64,000 bases of DNA from G020351855 sp039589875 (lineage in GTDB: Bacteria; Gemmatimonadota; Gemmatimonadetes; Palauibacterales; Palauibacteraceae). Within the stretch, counting starts at the first letter, position 1; every line of letters starts with the position of its first letter. The position numbers and the translations under genes were made by a program. The stretch lies in assembly GCA_039589875.1 (NCBI GenBank), contig JBDHGL010000001.1, positions 1 to 64,000 of the forward strand. Direction: 5' to 3'. A model generated the notes under the pieces. It was not told the origin of the DNA and searched no databases. It worked only from the letters and a program-made list of their open reading frames with translations. Positions 42,991 through 52,187 of the stretch are shown piece by piece.

Positions 42991-44929
42991 TCACCGGCTT
43001 CGCGAGCTTCAGGTAAAGCGCCGTTAGCGGCGGGAGCGCGAGCTCGGCGCTGAACGGACGCCCGGAAACCGGTATTTCTTCCGCCACGATCTCGTCCGGG
43101 CCCGCGCGTTTCGAGCTGGCCTGTGCCGCGCCGCCGTAGCGCGCCTCATCCGTGTTCAAGATCGTCTTGTAACGACCGGCCGCCGGAAGCCCGACCCGGT
43201 AGGCCGGCCACTCCCTGTCGGACAGATTCACCACAACCACGACGAACTCCCTCCAATCCGCCGCCCAGCGAATAAAAGAGATCGTACTTCGCTTGGCGTC
43301 CTCCACCTCGATCCACTCGAAGCCATCTCGGTCATCATCCAGCTCGTGCAGTGACGGCTCCCGTGAATACAGGCGGTTGAGATCCCGAACGAGCCGCCGC
43401 AACCCCCAGTGCCCTTCCCGCTCGGCCAGCTCCCACTGGAGCTCGACATCGTGGTCCCACTCGAGCCGCTGCCCGAACTCGCCGCCCATGAACAGGAGCT
43501 TCCGCCCGGGGTGGGCCCACATGTAGCCGTACAGGGCTCGCAGGCCGGCAAGCCGCGCGTCCCTATCTCCGGGCATCTTCTCGAGAAGCGCCTGTTTCAG
43601 GTGGACGACCTCATCGTGCGAGAGCGGCAGGACGTAGCGCTCGCTGAAGGCATACAGAATCGAGAAGGTGAGCTCATCGTGCCTCGCACCGCGCTCACGA
43701 AGAGGCGTCTGGAAGAACTCGAGCGTGTCGTTCATCCAGCCCATGTTCCACTTCAGGTCGAAGCCGAGCCCACCCTGCTCCGCCGGCTTCGTGACGCCGG
43801 GCCAGGCGGTGGACTCCTCGGCGATCATCAGCGATCCGGGCTGCTCGCGGCGCACGGTCTCGTTCAAAAAGCGGATGAGCTCGAGCGCCTCCAGGTTCTC
43901 CCGTCCCCCGTACACGTTCGGCTTCCATTCTCCCGGCTGCCTGGAGTAATCCAGGTAGAGCATTGACGCCACCGCGTCGACTCTCAGTCCGTCCGCGTGG
44001 AACTCCTCCAGCCAGAACAGGGCGCTCGACACGAGAAAGCTGACGACCTGGGGCCGCCGGTAATCGAAGACCGCGGTGTCCCAATCGGGGTGCTCGCCTC
44101 TCAGGGGGTCCGCGTACTCGTACAGCGGCGCTCCGTCGAAGCGGGCCAGCGCCTCGGTGTCCCGCGGAAAATGAGCAGGCGCCCAGTCGAGGATGACGCC
44201 CAACCCCTGGCGGTGCGCCTCGTCGATCAGAAGACGAAGATCGTCCGGAGCGCCGAACCGGTTGGTGGGCGCGAAGTACCCGGTTGTCTGGTAGCCCCAG
44301 CTCCCATCGAACGGATGTTCCGTGACGGGAAGGAGCTCGATGTGCGTGAAGCCGAGATCGCAGACGTAGGGCAACAGGGCTCCGGCCAGCTCATGGTAGC
44401 CGAGCCAATCTCCGTTGGGACTGCGCCGCCAGGACCCGAGGTGGACTTCGTAGATGGAAATCGGCCGGGCCGGCGCCTGGCGATCCGCCCTGCGAGACAG
44501 CCACTCCGCATCTCTCCACCCGTATCGGCTCGGGGCCGTGACGATGGACGCGCGCCCGTCCGCGGGCTCTGCGGCGAACCCGAGCGGATCGGCTTTGACC
44601 AGCCGCTTCCCCTCGGCCGTCCGGATCTCGAGCTTATAGTGGGCGCCTTCACCGACGTCGGGCACGAACAGCTCCCAGACGCCGCTATCTCCCAGACGCC
44701 GCATGGCATGCCGCCCGGACCGCCATTCGTTGAAGTCGCCGATCAGGTCCACCTGCCTGGCCCGCGGAGCCCAAACGGCGAACCGCGTGCCGGGCGTGGC
44801 GCCCGCGATCGGGTGGGCGCCCAGCATCCGATGGATCCGCGTGTGCTCCCCGCGCGCGAACCGGCCCAGCGCCTTGTCGTCCAGCGCCGTTTGTTGCTCG
44901 TTTCCGCGCGTGGCTTCTAACTTCCGCAT
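42980..44929 (-). CDS. glgB: 1,4-alpha-glucan branching enzyme
   Basis: A GH13 enzyme that creates alpha-1,6 branches in glycogen. From the start at 44929 it has 649 residues. A CBM48 domain (about 45-130: GTRFAVWAPRARQVDLIGDFNEW) is followed by the barrel, with WGYQTTGYFAPTNRFG and the nucleophile Asp318 in GLRVDAVASMLYLDYSR. The acid/base is Glu371 in MIAEESTAWPGV and the later site is LPLSHDEVVH. The Asp-Glu spacing of 53 matches E. coli GlgB. An all-beta C-terminal domain ends the protein. The frame is open upstream, but 44929 avoids overlap with the divergent glgA start and fits the family. About 80 bases separate the two starts. Confidence 0.94.
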   Translation of the reverse strand: MRKLEATRGNEQQTALDDKALGRFARGEHTRIHRMLGAHPIAGATPGTRFAVWAPRARQVDLIGDFNEWRSGRHAMRRLGDSGVWELFVPDVGEGAHYKLEIRTAEGKRLVKADPLGFAAEPADGRASIVTAPSRYGWRDAEWLSRRADRQAPARPISIYEVHLGSWRRSPNGDWLGYHELAGALLPYVCDLGFTHIELLPVTEHPFDGSWGYQTTGYFAPTNRFGAPDDLRLLIDEAHRQGLGVILDWAPAHFPRDTEALARFDGAPLYEYADPLRGEHPDWDTAVFDYRRPQVVSFLVSSALFWLEEFHADGLRVDAVASMLYLDYSRQPGEWKPNVYGGRENLEALELIRFLNETVRREQPGSLMIAEESTAWPGVTKPAEQGGLGFDLKWNMGWMNDTLEFFQTPLRERGARHDELTFSILYAFSERYVLPLSHDEVVHLKQALLEKMPGDRDARLAGLRALYGYMWAHPGRKLLFMGGEFGQRLEWDHDVELQWELAEREGHWGLRRLVRDLNRLYSREPSLHELDDDRDGFEWIEVEDAKRSTISFIRWAADWREFVVVVVNLSDREWPAYRVGLPAAGRYKTILNTDEARYGGAAQASSKRAGPDEIVAEEIPVSGRPFSAELALPPLTALYLKLAKPVTRT

Positions 44930-45008
44930 GATCAAGCCGTTTGAGCGCTCATGGACCGTCCAGGAACCAGCTCGGGCCCCGAAGGAGCCCGACGCACCGA
45001 AACGGAGT

Positions 45009-46508
45009 ATGCGGATCACCGGTCAGATGGCAAGCCAACCCGAGTCGGATCCGGCTCGATCGGCGGACGATCTTCGGGTCGTGCACCTCGTGGCCGAGTA
45101 CTGGCCCTACGCACGCACCGGCGGTTTAGCGGAGGCAGTGCGCGGGATCGCCACGTTCCAGGCAGCCACCGGGACGCAGGTCGCGGTGTTCATGCCTCTC
45201 TACCCATCCGTACGGGAAGCGCACCCCTCTCTGGAGTCCGCTTGGAAGTCTTCCTTCCAGATTGGATCCCGGCGCGAGGAGGTGGAGCTCTTCCGACTAC
45301 CCGGAGAACCCCGGAACCCCAACGTCCTCTTCGTGGCGAACCCGGAGTACTTCGACAGGCCCGGAATCTACGGAGAGGACGACGGAGACTACCCGGACAA
45401 CCCGCGCCGCTTCGCCTTCTTCAACCGGGCCGTGCTGGAAGCGCTTCCCGAGCTCACCCACGTCCCTGTGGCTCTCCACGCCCACGACTGGCACACGGCG
45501 CTGGCGCCCGTCTATCTGAGGACGGAGCTGGCTGGCCGTGACCCGTACGACCGGATGGCCGCCATCCTCTCCGTCCACAACGCGGGCTTTCAGGGCCATT
45601 TTCCGCCCGAGACACTGCATGAGGTCGGGCTGCCGGCTCGCCTGTTTCACTGGAACCGGCTCGAGTGGTACGGCCGCGTCAACTTCCTGAAGGGCGGGAT
45701 GGCTTTCAGCGACTACGTCACCACGGTGAGCCCGACGCACGCCCACGAGCTGCGCACTCCGGCGGGCGGGTTCGGGCTCCACCACTCGTTCATCGCGCTG
45801 CAGGACAGGTTCCGCGGCATTCTGAACGGCATCGATCTTGACGTGTGGGATCCCACGACCGACCCTGAGATCGAGGCCACGTTCTCGGCCGAAGACCTCT
45901 CCGGGAAGGCGCGGTGCAAGGCCGCCCTGCAGCGCGAGTACGGACTGCGGGTGGATCCCACCCTACCGCTCTTCGGGATGACCGCCCGTCTCGTGGCGCA
46001 AAAGGGCATCGATCTCATCCTCGAAGGGGAAGCTCTGACCGAGGCCGACGCGCAGTTCGTGTTTCTCGGACAGGGCGAGAGGCGTTACGCGGACGCCCTA
46101 GGTATCGCGGCGGAGGCGCGGCCCGAGCACGTGGCCCTGCACGATTTTCGAGAGAAACGCGAGCATCGGCTCCTGGCCGGGGCAGACCTCCTGCTCATGC
46201 CCTCGCTCTACGAGCCCTGCGGGCTCACGCAGATGCGGGCGCAGCGTTACGGAGCCCTCCCGGTGGCCCGCCGAGTCGGCGGTTTGGCGGACACGGTAGA
46301 AGACCAGGTGACCGGCTTCGTGTTCGACGAGTACACGGCCGAAGCGCTCGATCTTACCGTGAGACGGGCCCTCGATCTGTTCGCAACGGGATCCGCTGCG
46401 TGGCAGCCGCACGTTCGAGAGGCGATGAGCCGCGACTTCGGCTGGCAGGCCTCCGCTGCGAAGTACCTTAGCGTCTACCGGCGCGCGCTCGCCGCTCACA
46501 AGCCATGA
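45009..46508 (+). CDS. glgA: Glycogen synthase (GT5)
   Basis: Adds glucose from ADP-glucose to the growing glucan. It has 499 residues from ATG 45009 (alternative 45027). The starch-synthase catalytic domain (about 22-265) includes VALHAHDWHTALAPVYL, SVHNAGFQGHFP and GILNGIDLDVWDPTTDP. The GT1-like half includes FGMTARLVAQKGIDLILE and PSLYEPCGLTQMRAQRYGALPVARRVGGLADTV. The nucleotide-sugar motif near the N-terminus, usually Lys-Thr-Gly-Gly-Leu, reads ARTGGL with Arg36 at the Lys position. It is divergent from glgB, and a GH57 gene follows after 34 bases. Confidence 0.93.
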   Translation: MRITGQMASQPESDPARSADDLRVVHLVAEYWPYARTGGLAEAVRGIATFQAATGTQVAVFMPLYPSVREAHPSLESAWKSSFQIGSRREEVELFRLPGEPRNPNVLFVANPEYFDRPGIYGEDDGDYPDNPRRFAFFNRAVLEALPELTHVPVALHAHDWHTALAPVYLRTELAGRDPYDRMAAILSVHNAGFQGHFPPETLHEVGLPARLFHWNRLEWYGRVNFLKGGMAFSDYVTTVSPTHAHELRTPAGGFGLHHSFIALQDRFRGILNGIDLDVWDPTTDPEIEATFSAEDLSGKARCKAALQREYGLRVDPTLPLFGMTARLVAQKGIDLILEGEALTEADAQFVFLGQGERRYADALGIAAEARPEHVALHDFREKREHRLLAGADLLLMPSLYEPCGLTQMRAQRYGALPVARRVGGLADTVEDQVTGFVFDEYTAEALDLTVRRALDLFATGSAAWQPHVREAMSRDFGWQASAAKYLSVYRRALAAHKP

Positions 46509-46542
46509 ACGTCTCCACCCGAGACCGGCCTGTCATCCGTAG

Positions 46543-48033
46543 ATGAACGCCGGCCGGTCGATCGTCATCCACGGGCACTTCTACCAGCCGCCCCGCGAGG
46601 ATCCGTGGCTCGGCAAGATCCTGCCCGAGCCGTCCGCTTCTCCCTTCAGCGATTGGAACCAGCGGATCGAGCGGGAGTGCTACGGGCCCATCGTCTCCGT
46701 GCCGCCGACCGCAGAGGATCCCGGGCGCGGCCCGCTGAACGCTCTCGCCCGGATGAGCTTCGACTTCGGACCCACGCTTCTGCGCTGGTTGGAGAGAGAA
46801 GCGAAGGACACGTATGAAGCCATTCTTGAGGCGGACCGGCAGAGCCTGGAGACGAACGGTGGGCACGGAAACGCGATGGCCGCCCCTTACCATCACGTGA
46901 TCCTCCCGCTCTCTTCCCGGCGGGAGAAGAGGACCGAAGTGAGATGGGGAATTGCTGACTTTCGGCGCCGGTTTGGGCGGGATCCGGAGGGTATGTGGCT
47001 GCCCGAGACGGCCGTCGATGACGAGACGCTTGATGTGCTGGCGGCCGAGGGAATCGCCTACACCGTTCTTGCCCCGCGCCAGATCGAGAACGCTCCCGAG
47101 CGCGGGATGCCGGCCGCGTTCCGGACAGAAGGTGGCCGGACGATCGCCGTTTTCGTGTTCGACGGCGCTCTGTCGCACGACATCGCCTTCGGCTCGATGA
47201 CGCGCGAGCCGGACGCGTGGGTCGCCCGAGTGGCGTCTCTGGCGGAGAAGGCGAGTGAAGCAGAGCCCTGGCTTCTGGCCCTGGCCACCGATGGAGAGAC
47301 GTACGGCCACCATCACAAGGGTGGAGAGATGGCGCTCGCCGCCGCGCTGGAAGGGCTCGACGGCAAGGAGTCCATCAGGGTCGAGAACTTCGGGTCGGTC
47401 CTCACCCGCGTCTCGCCGCAAGACGGAGCCACGCTCGTCGAGCCGAGCGCCTGGAGCTGCCCGCACGGCGTGGACCGTTGGCGGACGGACTGCGGATGCA
47501 AGATGGCTCCGGAGGAGGAGTCTCAGCAGCGCTGGAGGGCGCCGCTGCGCGACGCTCTGGAGTGGCTGGCAGGCCAGCTGGACCCGATCTACGAGCGTGA
47601 GGCAGCCCCCCTGTTCGGCGACCCGTGGAGCACCCTGGATCGGTACGGCGAAGTCGCGTCCGCCACCGAGGACGACCGAATGCGGTTTGCCCAGAAAGCG
47701 ACGAGGACCGGCCGCCCGGACCGCGCTTTCGAGCTACTCGAGCTCCAACGACACCGGCTGTGCATGTTCACCTCGTGCGCGTGGTTCTTCGATGACCTGA
47801 CGGGTCTAGAGAACAGCTACGCCCTTCGGCATGCCGCCCGGGCGATCGAGCTGACGGGATCAGAGTCCGGCCACCTGGAGAGCGGACTGCTCGAGCATCT
47901 CGCGAAAGCTCCCGTCAACGATGAGGAGCTCCGGGATGGCGCAGAGCTGTATGGGGCGCGCATTCACAGCGGTTGGCGCGTCTATCCGGCGGGGCTTTCC
48001 GGCCCTTCCGGCGGAGCGAGCTCATCCACGTAG
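46543..48033 (+). CDS. Glycoside hydrolase family 57 protein
   Basis: A 496-residue GH57-type protein with the opening motif IVIHGHFYQPPREDPWLG (about 7-24) and FSDWNQRIERECYGP, as in the DUF3536-containing subgroup. WLPETAVDDETLDVLAAEGIAYTVLAPRQ (about 150-178) and ATDGETYGHHHKGGEMAL (about 248-265) are other conserved sites. GH57 enzymes include amylases, 4-alpha-glucanotransferases and branching enzymes; which applies here is not clear. It is 34 bases downstream of glgA, so a role in glucan remodelling is likely. Compared with DUF3536 proteins of 700 or more residues it looks short at the C-terminus. Its 3' end overlaps the convergent esterase gene by 52 bases. Confidence 0.82.
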   Translation: MNAGRSIVIHGHFYQPPREDPWLGKILPEPSASPFSDWNQRIERECYGPIVSVPPTAEDPGRGPLNALARMSFDFGPTLLRWLEREAKDTYEAILEADRQSLETNGGHGNAMAAPYHHVILPLSSRREKRTEVRWGIADFRRRFGRDPEGMWLPETAVDDETLDVLAAEGIAYTVLAPRQIENAPERGMPAAFRTEGGRTIAVFVFDGALSHDIAFGSMTREPDAWVARVASLAEKASEAEPWLLALATDGETYGHHHKGGEMALAAALEGLDGKESIRVENFGSVLTRVSPQDGATLVEPSAWSCPHGVDRWRTDCGCKMAPEEESQQRWRAPLRDALEWLAGQLDPIYEREAAPLFGDPWSTLDRYGEVASATEDDRMRFAQKATRTGRPDRAFELLELQRHRLCMFTSCAWFFDDLTGLENSYALRHAARAIELTGSESGHLESGLLEHLAKAPVNDEELRDGAELYGARIHSGWRVYPAGLSGPSGGASSST

Positions 48034-48746
48034 CGATAGAGCATGTTCCGCCAAAGCGGCCAATCGTGATCCCATTCCTCGCCCCAATCGTCCATCCGGT
48101 GAGGCACGCCCTTATGCTGAAGAAGCTCGGCCACCCGAAACGACTCATCGATGTCCTCTGCCTTGCCGCGCCCCGAGGCGATGAGCACGAAGCGGCTCCG
48201 GAGCAGGTCGAGCAGATCCCCTTCCAATCCCGGAAGGAAATGAAGGGGCGAGGAAAGGAAGAAGTCTTCGGTCGTCTGTGCGGGCGTGGCCTTGAGGAAG
48301 CGCAGCAGACTGTAGCTGCCGCTCATGCAAAGCGCGTGGGTGAAGACATCCGGATACCGGCACACCATGGAAAGCGCATAGAAGGCGCCGATCGATGAGC
48401 CGGCGGCCATGACCCCGACCTCCGGATCTCCGCAATCCGCCCGGATGGCCGGCACCACTTCACGATAGATGAACTCCTGGAAGCGGTTCATCATCCGCAT
48501 GCGATGCTCCGGCGATCCCTCCTGCGTGAGCATGGCACGCCCGGCGAGGCTATCAGAGGAGTACACCTTGATCCGGCCCGCCTCCAGATACGGAGCGAGC
48601 GTGTCGATGACCAGGAACCGCTCGATCTCCTCCGCATCCCCGCCGGCGGTGGCAAAGATGAGCAGGGGAGCTCCCGACTCTCCCCAGCGGGCTACGGCGA
48701 CCTCTTGGCCAAGCCGCTCCGAATGCCATTCGGTCACCAGCTTCAC
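47982..48746 (-). CDS. Alpha/beta-hydrolase esterase family protein
   Basis: A 254-residue putative esterase of the PutE/esterase-D-like alpha/beta fold. The nucleophile elbow is GSSIGAFYAL (about residue 130 region), with strand segments EVAVARWGESGAPLLIFATAGGDAEE and IKVYSSDSLAG. The likely catalytic His is in EWDHDWPLWRNML. There is no signal peptide. The GTG start at 48746 is chosen because GGGAG lies 7 bases upstream and it overlaps the preceding stop by four bases (GTGA), matching the rest of the operon; a longer ATG start at 48782 also exists. It is the last gene of the five-gene ATP-grasp/hydrolase operon. Confidence 0.78.
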   Translation of the reverse strand: MKLVTEWHSERLGQEVAVARWGESGAPLLIFATAGGDAEEIERFLVIDTLAPYLEAGRIKVYSSDSLAGRAMLTQEGSPEHRMRMMNRFQEFIYREVVPAIRADCGDPEVGVMAAGSSIGAFYALSMVCRYPDVFTHALCMSGSYSLLRFLKATPAQTTEDFFLSSPLHFLPGLEGDLLDLLRSRFVLIASGRGKAEDIDESFRVAELLQHKGVPHRMDDWGEEWDHDWPLWRNMLYRYVDELAPPEGPESPAG

Positions 48747-49993
48747 GAAACGCTCCCGGCCAACGTAGTGGCTGCACGCCATCGCTGGATCCGTTCCCAG
48801 AACAGCTCGGTGAACTCCTCGACCTCGTGCTCCGGAAACAGCGAGGCCACCTTCTGGTGAACGGCGTCCCGGGCCGTGTCGCCGGCGAAGAACTCGTGGC
48901 TCACGTCATCCAGGTGTGACAGGTGCTCGTCGCAGAACTCCTCGAACCGGTCCGCCTCCAGGCGGGTTCGGGCGATCGCGGCACACGCCTCCAAGCGCTC
49001 TTCCAGGGTCATCCCCTCCTCGCACGCATCGAAGTAGGGCTGCCAATCCAGGTTGAACCGCATCCGGCGCCTAGTGGCTGCCGCGAAGACCGACCAGCGG
49101 ATGTTCGCCTGGATGAGCCACGGGAAGTGGTAGTGCAGCGAGGTCACCTGGCTGTCCGGACACGGGTTGGCGAAGTCGATCGGCAACCAGTTGCCGCCGC
49201 CACGCATCGCTTCACAGGAGTTGAAGTCCCAGCCGAAGAAAGTGTTGATCGTGAGCGTCATGTTCTCGAGCAGACGCTCCTCTGCCGGAGTCAGGAAGTC
49301 GGTTCGCATCGTGTAGCGGTCGTGCAGGGGCGCGGCGGGGTCGTAGGAGATCATCCGGATCTGCGGTCCGAGCCCGACGCACCGCACGAAGAGGTCGTGC
49401 GGATCCACGCCGGCTTGCAGGTGCATGACGTACTTCCCGCTCTGCTCGTACGCGGCTCGCAGCGCCTCGTCGGAGTCGATGCGAGAAACAGCCTTCCAGC
49501 CGCCTCCGTCATACGGCTTCATATAGAGCGGGTATCCGAGGCTGCGGCCGACGTCCCCGAGATCGAACAGACGGGCGTAGCGCTGAAGCGTCACGTGCAG
49601 ATCGTCGGCCGGATCGTACTCCTTGGGCGGAACGAGCCAGGTCGATGGGATCGGCAGCCCGAGGCGCACCATCGCGCAGTAGGTGGTGTGCTTCTGCATC
49701 GACTGGACGCTCCACGGGTTGTTGAACACGTAAAGATCGTCCAGGACAACCGCCTTCTTGATCCACTCACGCGTCGTGTGGTACCAGTGGGTCAGCCGGT
49801 CGATGACCACATCGTATCTGCACTCCTGCCTGAGGTCGAACGGCTCGATCGTGACGTTCTCCACCTCGAAGCGCACGACATCTCCCTCAACCGGGATGCG
49901 CAGATCGAGCCGCTTCAGGATCTCCCGATAGGCGATCGGCCAGCAGATGTCGGCGCCGAGCGACAGGCCGATGCTACGTGTGACATCGCTCAT
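48743..49993 (-). CDS. ATP-grasp protein, RimK/glutathione-synthetase-like
   Basis: A 416-residue cytoplasmic protein of ATP-grasp type. The N-terminal half has VVIDRLTHWYHTTREWIKKA, LYVFNNPWSVQSMQKHTTYC and LGLPIPSTWLVP. The first nucleotide-binding strand is YPLYMKPYDGGGWKAVS (Lys159). The metal-binding end reads NSCEAMRGGGNWLPIDFANPCPD. ATP-grasp enzymes join a carboxylate to an amine through an acyl phosphate. The substrates are unknown. A helical C-terminal extension of about 100 residues is unusual. The start at 49993 overlaps the preceding esterase stop by four bases. It differs clearly from the three 406-residue ATP-grasp proteins nearby. Confidence 0.82.
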   Translation of the reverse strand: MSDVTRSIGLSLGADICWPIAYREILKRLDLRIPVEGDVVRFEVENVTIEPFDLRQECRYDVVIDRLTHWYHTTREWIKKAVVLDDLYVFNNPWSVQSMQKHTTYCAMVRLGLPIPSTWLVPPKEYDPADDLHVTLQRYARLFDLGDVGRSLGYPLYMKPYDGGGWKAVSRIDSDEALRAAYEQSGKYVMHLQAGVDPHDLFVRCVGLGPQIRMISYDPAAPLHDRYTMRTDFLTPAEERLLENMTLTINTFFGWDFNSCEAMRGGGNWLPIDFANPCPDSQVTSLHYHFPWLIQANIRWSVFAAATRRRMRFNLDWQPYFDACEEGMTLEERLEACAAIARTRLEADRFEEFCDEHLSHLDDVSHEFFAGDTARDAVHQKVASLFPEHEVEEFTELFWERIQRWRAATTLAGSVS

Positions 49994-51192
49994 TCGTAGA
50001 CCATCCAGAGCGGACCGGGAAGAAGCCACGAGAGCCCTTCCCGGAGCCTGTCGCGCCAGTTCTCCCAGTTGTGCCCGTCGCGGGCTTCGACGTAGCGGAC
50101 GTCCATGCCCGTCGACTGGAGAACGGGAACGAGCGACCGGTTCTCGTATACGAGCGATTCGTAGGTGCCAACCGAGACGAAGACCTGCCGGCTGATCGCG
50201 CGAGGCTCCTCGCGGTACGAGTTCATCAGCTCTACGACGGGCTCGAGCGGCAGGCCTCTGGGGCTTTCCCCTATGTCGGAGAAGGCGAACGAGCCGGACT
50301 GCAAGAGCAGACGACCGAAGTAGTCCGGGTAGGAAGCCGCCGCGTGGAAGGCAGCCACAGCTCCCATGCTGGCCCCCAACAGACAGCGGCCTTCCGGCGT
50401 TCCTAGCAACGGCAGCTCCCGTTCGAGCTCGGGCACCAGCTCCTCGACCAGGAACCTGGCGTGCCGCGGATCAGCCGAGTACTCGCTCATGCGACGCTCG
50501 GCGTGCAGCAAGGCCACGATCATGCCCGGAATCTCCAGCCGGTGAATGAGGTTGTCCAGGACGGTCTTGATACCGGCATACTTTAGGTAATCCTGTCCAT
50601 CGTGAACTATCATAAGGGGATAGCGTCGCCGCAACCGGAAGCGTGCCGGCCGGTAGAGGGTGAGCGGCCGCCCGCCTCCGAACACGTCACTCTTGACGAC
50701 CCGGTCCTCCAGCTGACCGGTTCGAACGTCCGGATCCGGCTGCGTCCACTCCGGCACCTCGTACCCCTCCGCACAGATCACCGAGTTGGCCCCGAACGGG
50801 TCCGTGGCATGCTGGCCGTTCAACGGATCCTCGATCCATTCGGCATGTCCTCGGCTCACGATCTCGAGCTTGTACTCGACCCGAGATCCGGGCGGCAGCT
50901 CCACGGTCCGATGCCAGAGGTCCGTACCGGGAAGTCGGCGGAACGGTTGCGAGGTGGGAAGCGCATAGATCCAGTGACGGAGGTTCACCTCATCGCCGGG
51001 CCCACGGTAGACGAGCGTGTAGTACGGGGGCTCGGCCAGCGGGAACGAATGCGACGAGAGGAAGGCGTCGACCGCCTCGGATGCAGCGTGCGCTCCGGCC
51101 GCGGCCACCGATCTCTCGAGCTCCTGCAACGCCGGCGAGGATAGCATCCGACGCGACTCGGCGGCATCCAGGGCATGAAGTGGGTGTGTCAT
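49990..51192 (-). CDS. Enterochelin-esterase-like alpha/beta hydrolase
   Basis: A 400-residue two-domain esterase like the Fes/IroD group. The N-terminal Ig-like domain (about 45-150) has YYTLVYRGPGDEVNLRHW and LWHRTVELPPGSRVEYKLEI. The alpha/beta-hydrolase domain (about 180-400) has YPLMIVHDGQDYLKYAG, the nucleophile Ser in LLGASMGAVAAFHAA and His in DGHNWENWRDRL. Classical members cleave siderophore trilactones in the cytoplasm, but no siderophore genes are here and the neighbours are peptide-type ligases. There is no signal peptide. The start at 51192 overlaps the upstream stop by four bases; the frame is open further upstream without support. Confidence 0.85.
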   Translation of the reverse strand: MTHPLHALDAAESRRMLSSPALQELERSVAAAGAHAASEAVDAFLSSHSFPLAEPPYYTLVYRGPGDEVNLRHWIYALPTSQPFRRLPGTDLWHRTVELPPGSRVEYKLEIVSRGHAEWIEDPLNGQHATDPFGANSVICAEGYEVPEWTQPDPDVRTGQLEDRVVKSDVFGGGRPLTLYRPARFRLRRRYPLMIVHDGQDYLKYAGIKTVLDNLIHRLEIPGMIVALLHAERRMSEYSADPRHARFLVEELVPELERELPLLGTPEGRCLLGASMGAVAAFHAAASYPDYFGRLLLQSGSFAFSDIGESPRGLPLEPVVELMNSYREEPRAISRQVFVSVGTYESLVYENRSLVPVLQSTGMDVRYVEARDGHNWENWRDRLREGLSWLLPGPLWMVYE

Positions 51193-52187
51193 GCCACGCG
51201 CTTCCGGTAGCCTCGAAGCGGCTCGAGCAGGCCATCCGGCTCGAGTGCGAGCGCCGGGCCGACCGACCGCCACCCACGGCCCCGCCACTGCACCCGTGTC
51301 CCGGTGTCCAGCAGAACGCAGATCGCGGGAGCGAATCGGCGGGCGAACCGACCGGTGCGTTCCTGGTCATCCGTTCGGAGACGCCGGCTGCCGGACGGCA
51401 GCGGAAGGATCCCCGGAAACATGCCCAACCCCTCCTCGAACGCCTCCGCGTGACCCGCGCCCTGCGGCGGGCTGTCGTGGAACAGGATGACGCGCGGCGA
51501 GAGCGCCATCGCACCAGCCGAGTAAGCGACCAGCACCTTGCCGGCCAACAGGCCACGAAGACCAAACAGGTTGAGTCGGTTAAGGAGCACGGCGACATGT
51601 CCGCCGGCCACCACCGCGGCTTCGACGTCCTCGAGCAGGCCCGCGATCTCGTCACGCTCGCGCGCAAGGGCAGGATGCTCCTCGAGCCTGTGCCGGTCTG
51701 CAAATTCGTCGCGGATCTCCCGCACGCGGGAGAGCTGGCGCGCATCCAGGCGGCGGATCCCCTCCAGAGCGGCCTCGCGCTCCGGCCCCAAAACGGACGG
51801 CTCGCCCGCCAGCCCGGCGATGGCCACCCAGGCATCCATCAGCCGAGTGAGGCGTACGTTGTACGCCCGGCGAAGAAGCTTGAGGCGGTCCTGGATCTCC
51901 CGGTGAGCCGCCGCCAGCTCCGGGTCCTCATCCGACACGCGATCGAAGCGCTCGTAGAGGCGGAGGTTGAGAGAGCGCCCGTCCAGCGCCGCATCCAGCT
52001 CTTCGTCCTCGCCCTCACGTTCCTGCCAGCCGGCCGTCACCGTGGCGATCGTGCCCGCCGGCGTAATCTCGGAAACGACCTCCGCCAGGGTTGGCTTGAG
52101 ACTCTGCGGACCGAGCAGCACTGCTTGTCGGGCGCGCAACCGCTTCGCCCCGCCGCGGGTTTCTCGTACCTCCGGCGACTCGCTCAA
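51189..52187 (-). CDS. S51/cyanophycinase-like serine hydrolase with helical insert
   Basis: A 332-residue protein that appears to have a class-I glutamine-amidotransferase-like fold of the peptidase S51 type. The N-terminal strand AVLLGPQSLKPTLAEVV and IATVTAGWQERE is followed by a helical insert (about 65-185, with many Arg/Glu/Leu heptads). The nucleophile elbow is VLVAYSAGAMALS, Ser223, matching the S-A-G-A motif of dipeptidase E and cyanophycinase, followed by VILFHDSPP. Intact S51 enzymes have about 230-270 residues and lack so long an insert. Members cleave Asp-containing dipeptides or cyanophycin. The substrate here is unknown. It overlaps both operon neighbours by four bases. Confidence 0.65.
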   Translation of the reverse strand: MSESPEVRETRGGAKRLRARQAVLLGPQSLKPTLAEVVSEITPAGTIATVTAGWQEREGEDEELDAALDGRSLNLRLYERFDRVSDEDPELAAAHREIQDRLKLLRRAYNVRLTRLMDAWVAIAGLAGEPSVLGPEREAALEGIRRLDARQLSRVREIRDEFADRHRLEEHPALARERDEIAGLLEDVEAAVVAGGHVAVLLNRLNLFGLRGLLAGKVLVAYSAGAMALSPRVILFHDSPPQGAGHAEAFEEGLGMFPGILPLPSGSRRLRTDDQERTGRFARRFAPAICVLLDTGTRVQWRGRGWRSVGPALALEPDGLLEPLRGYRKRVA

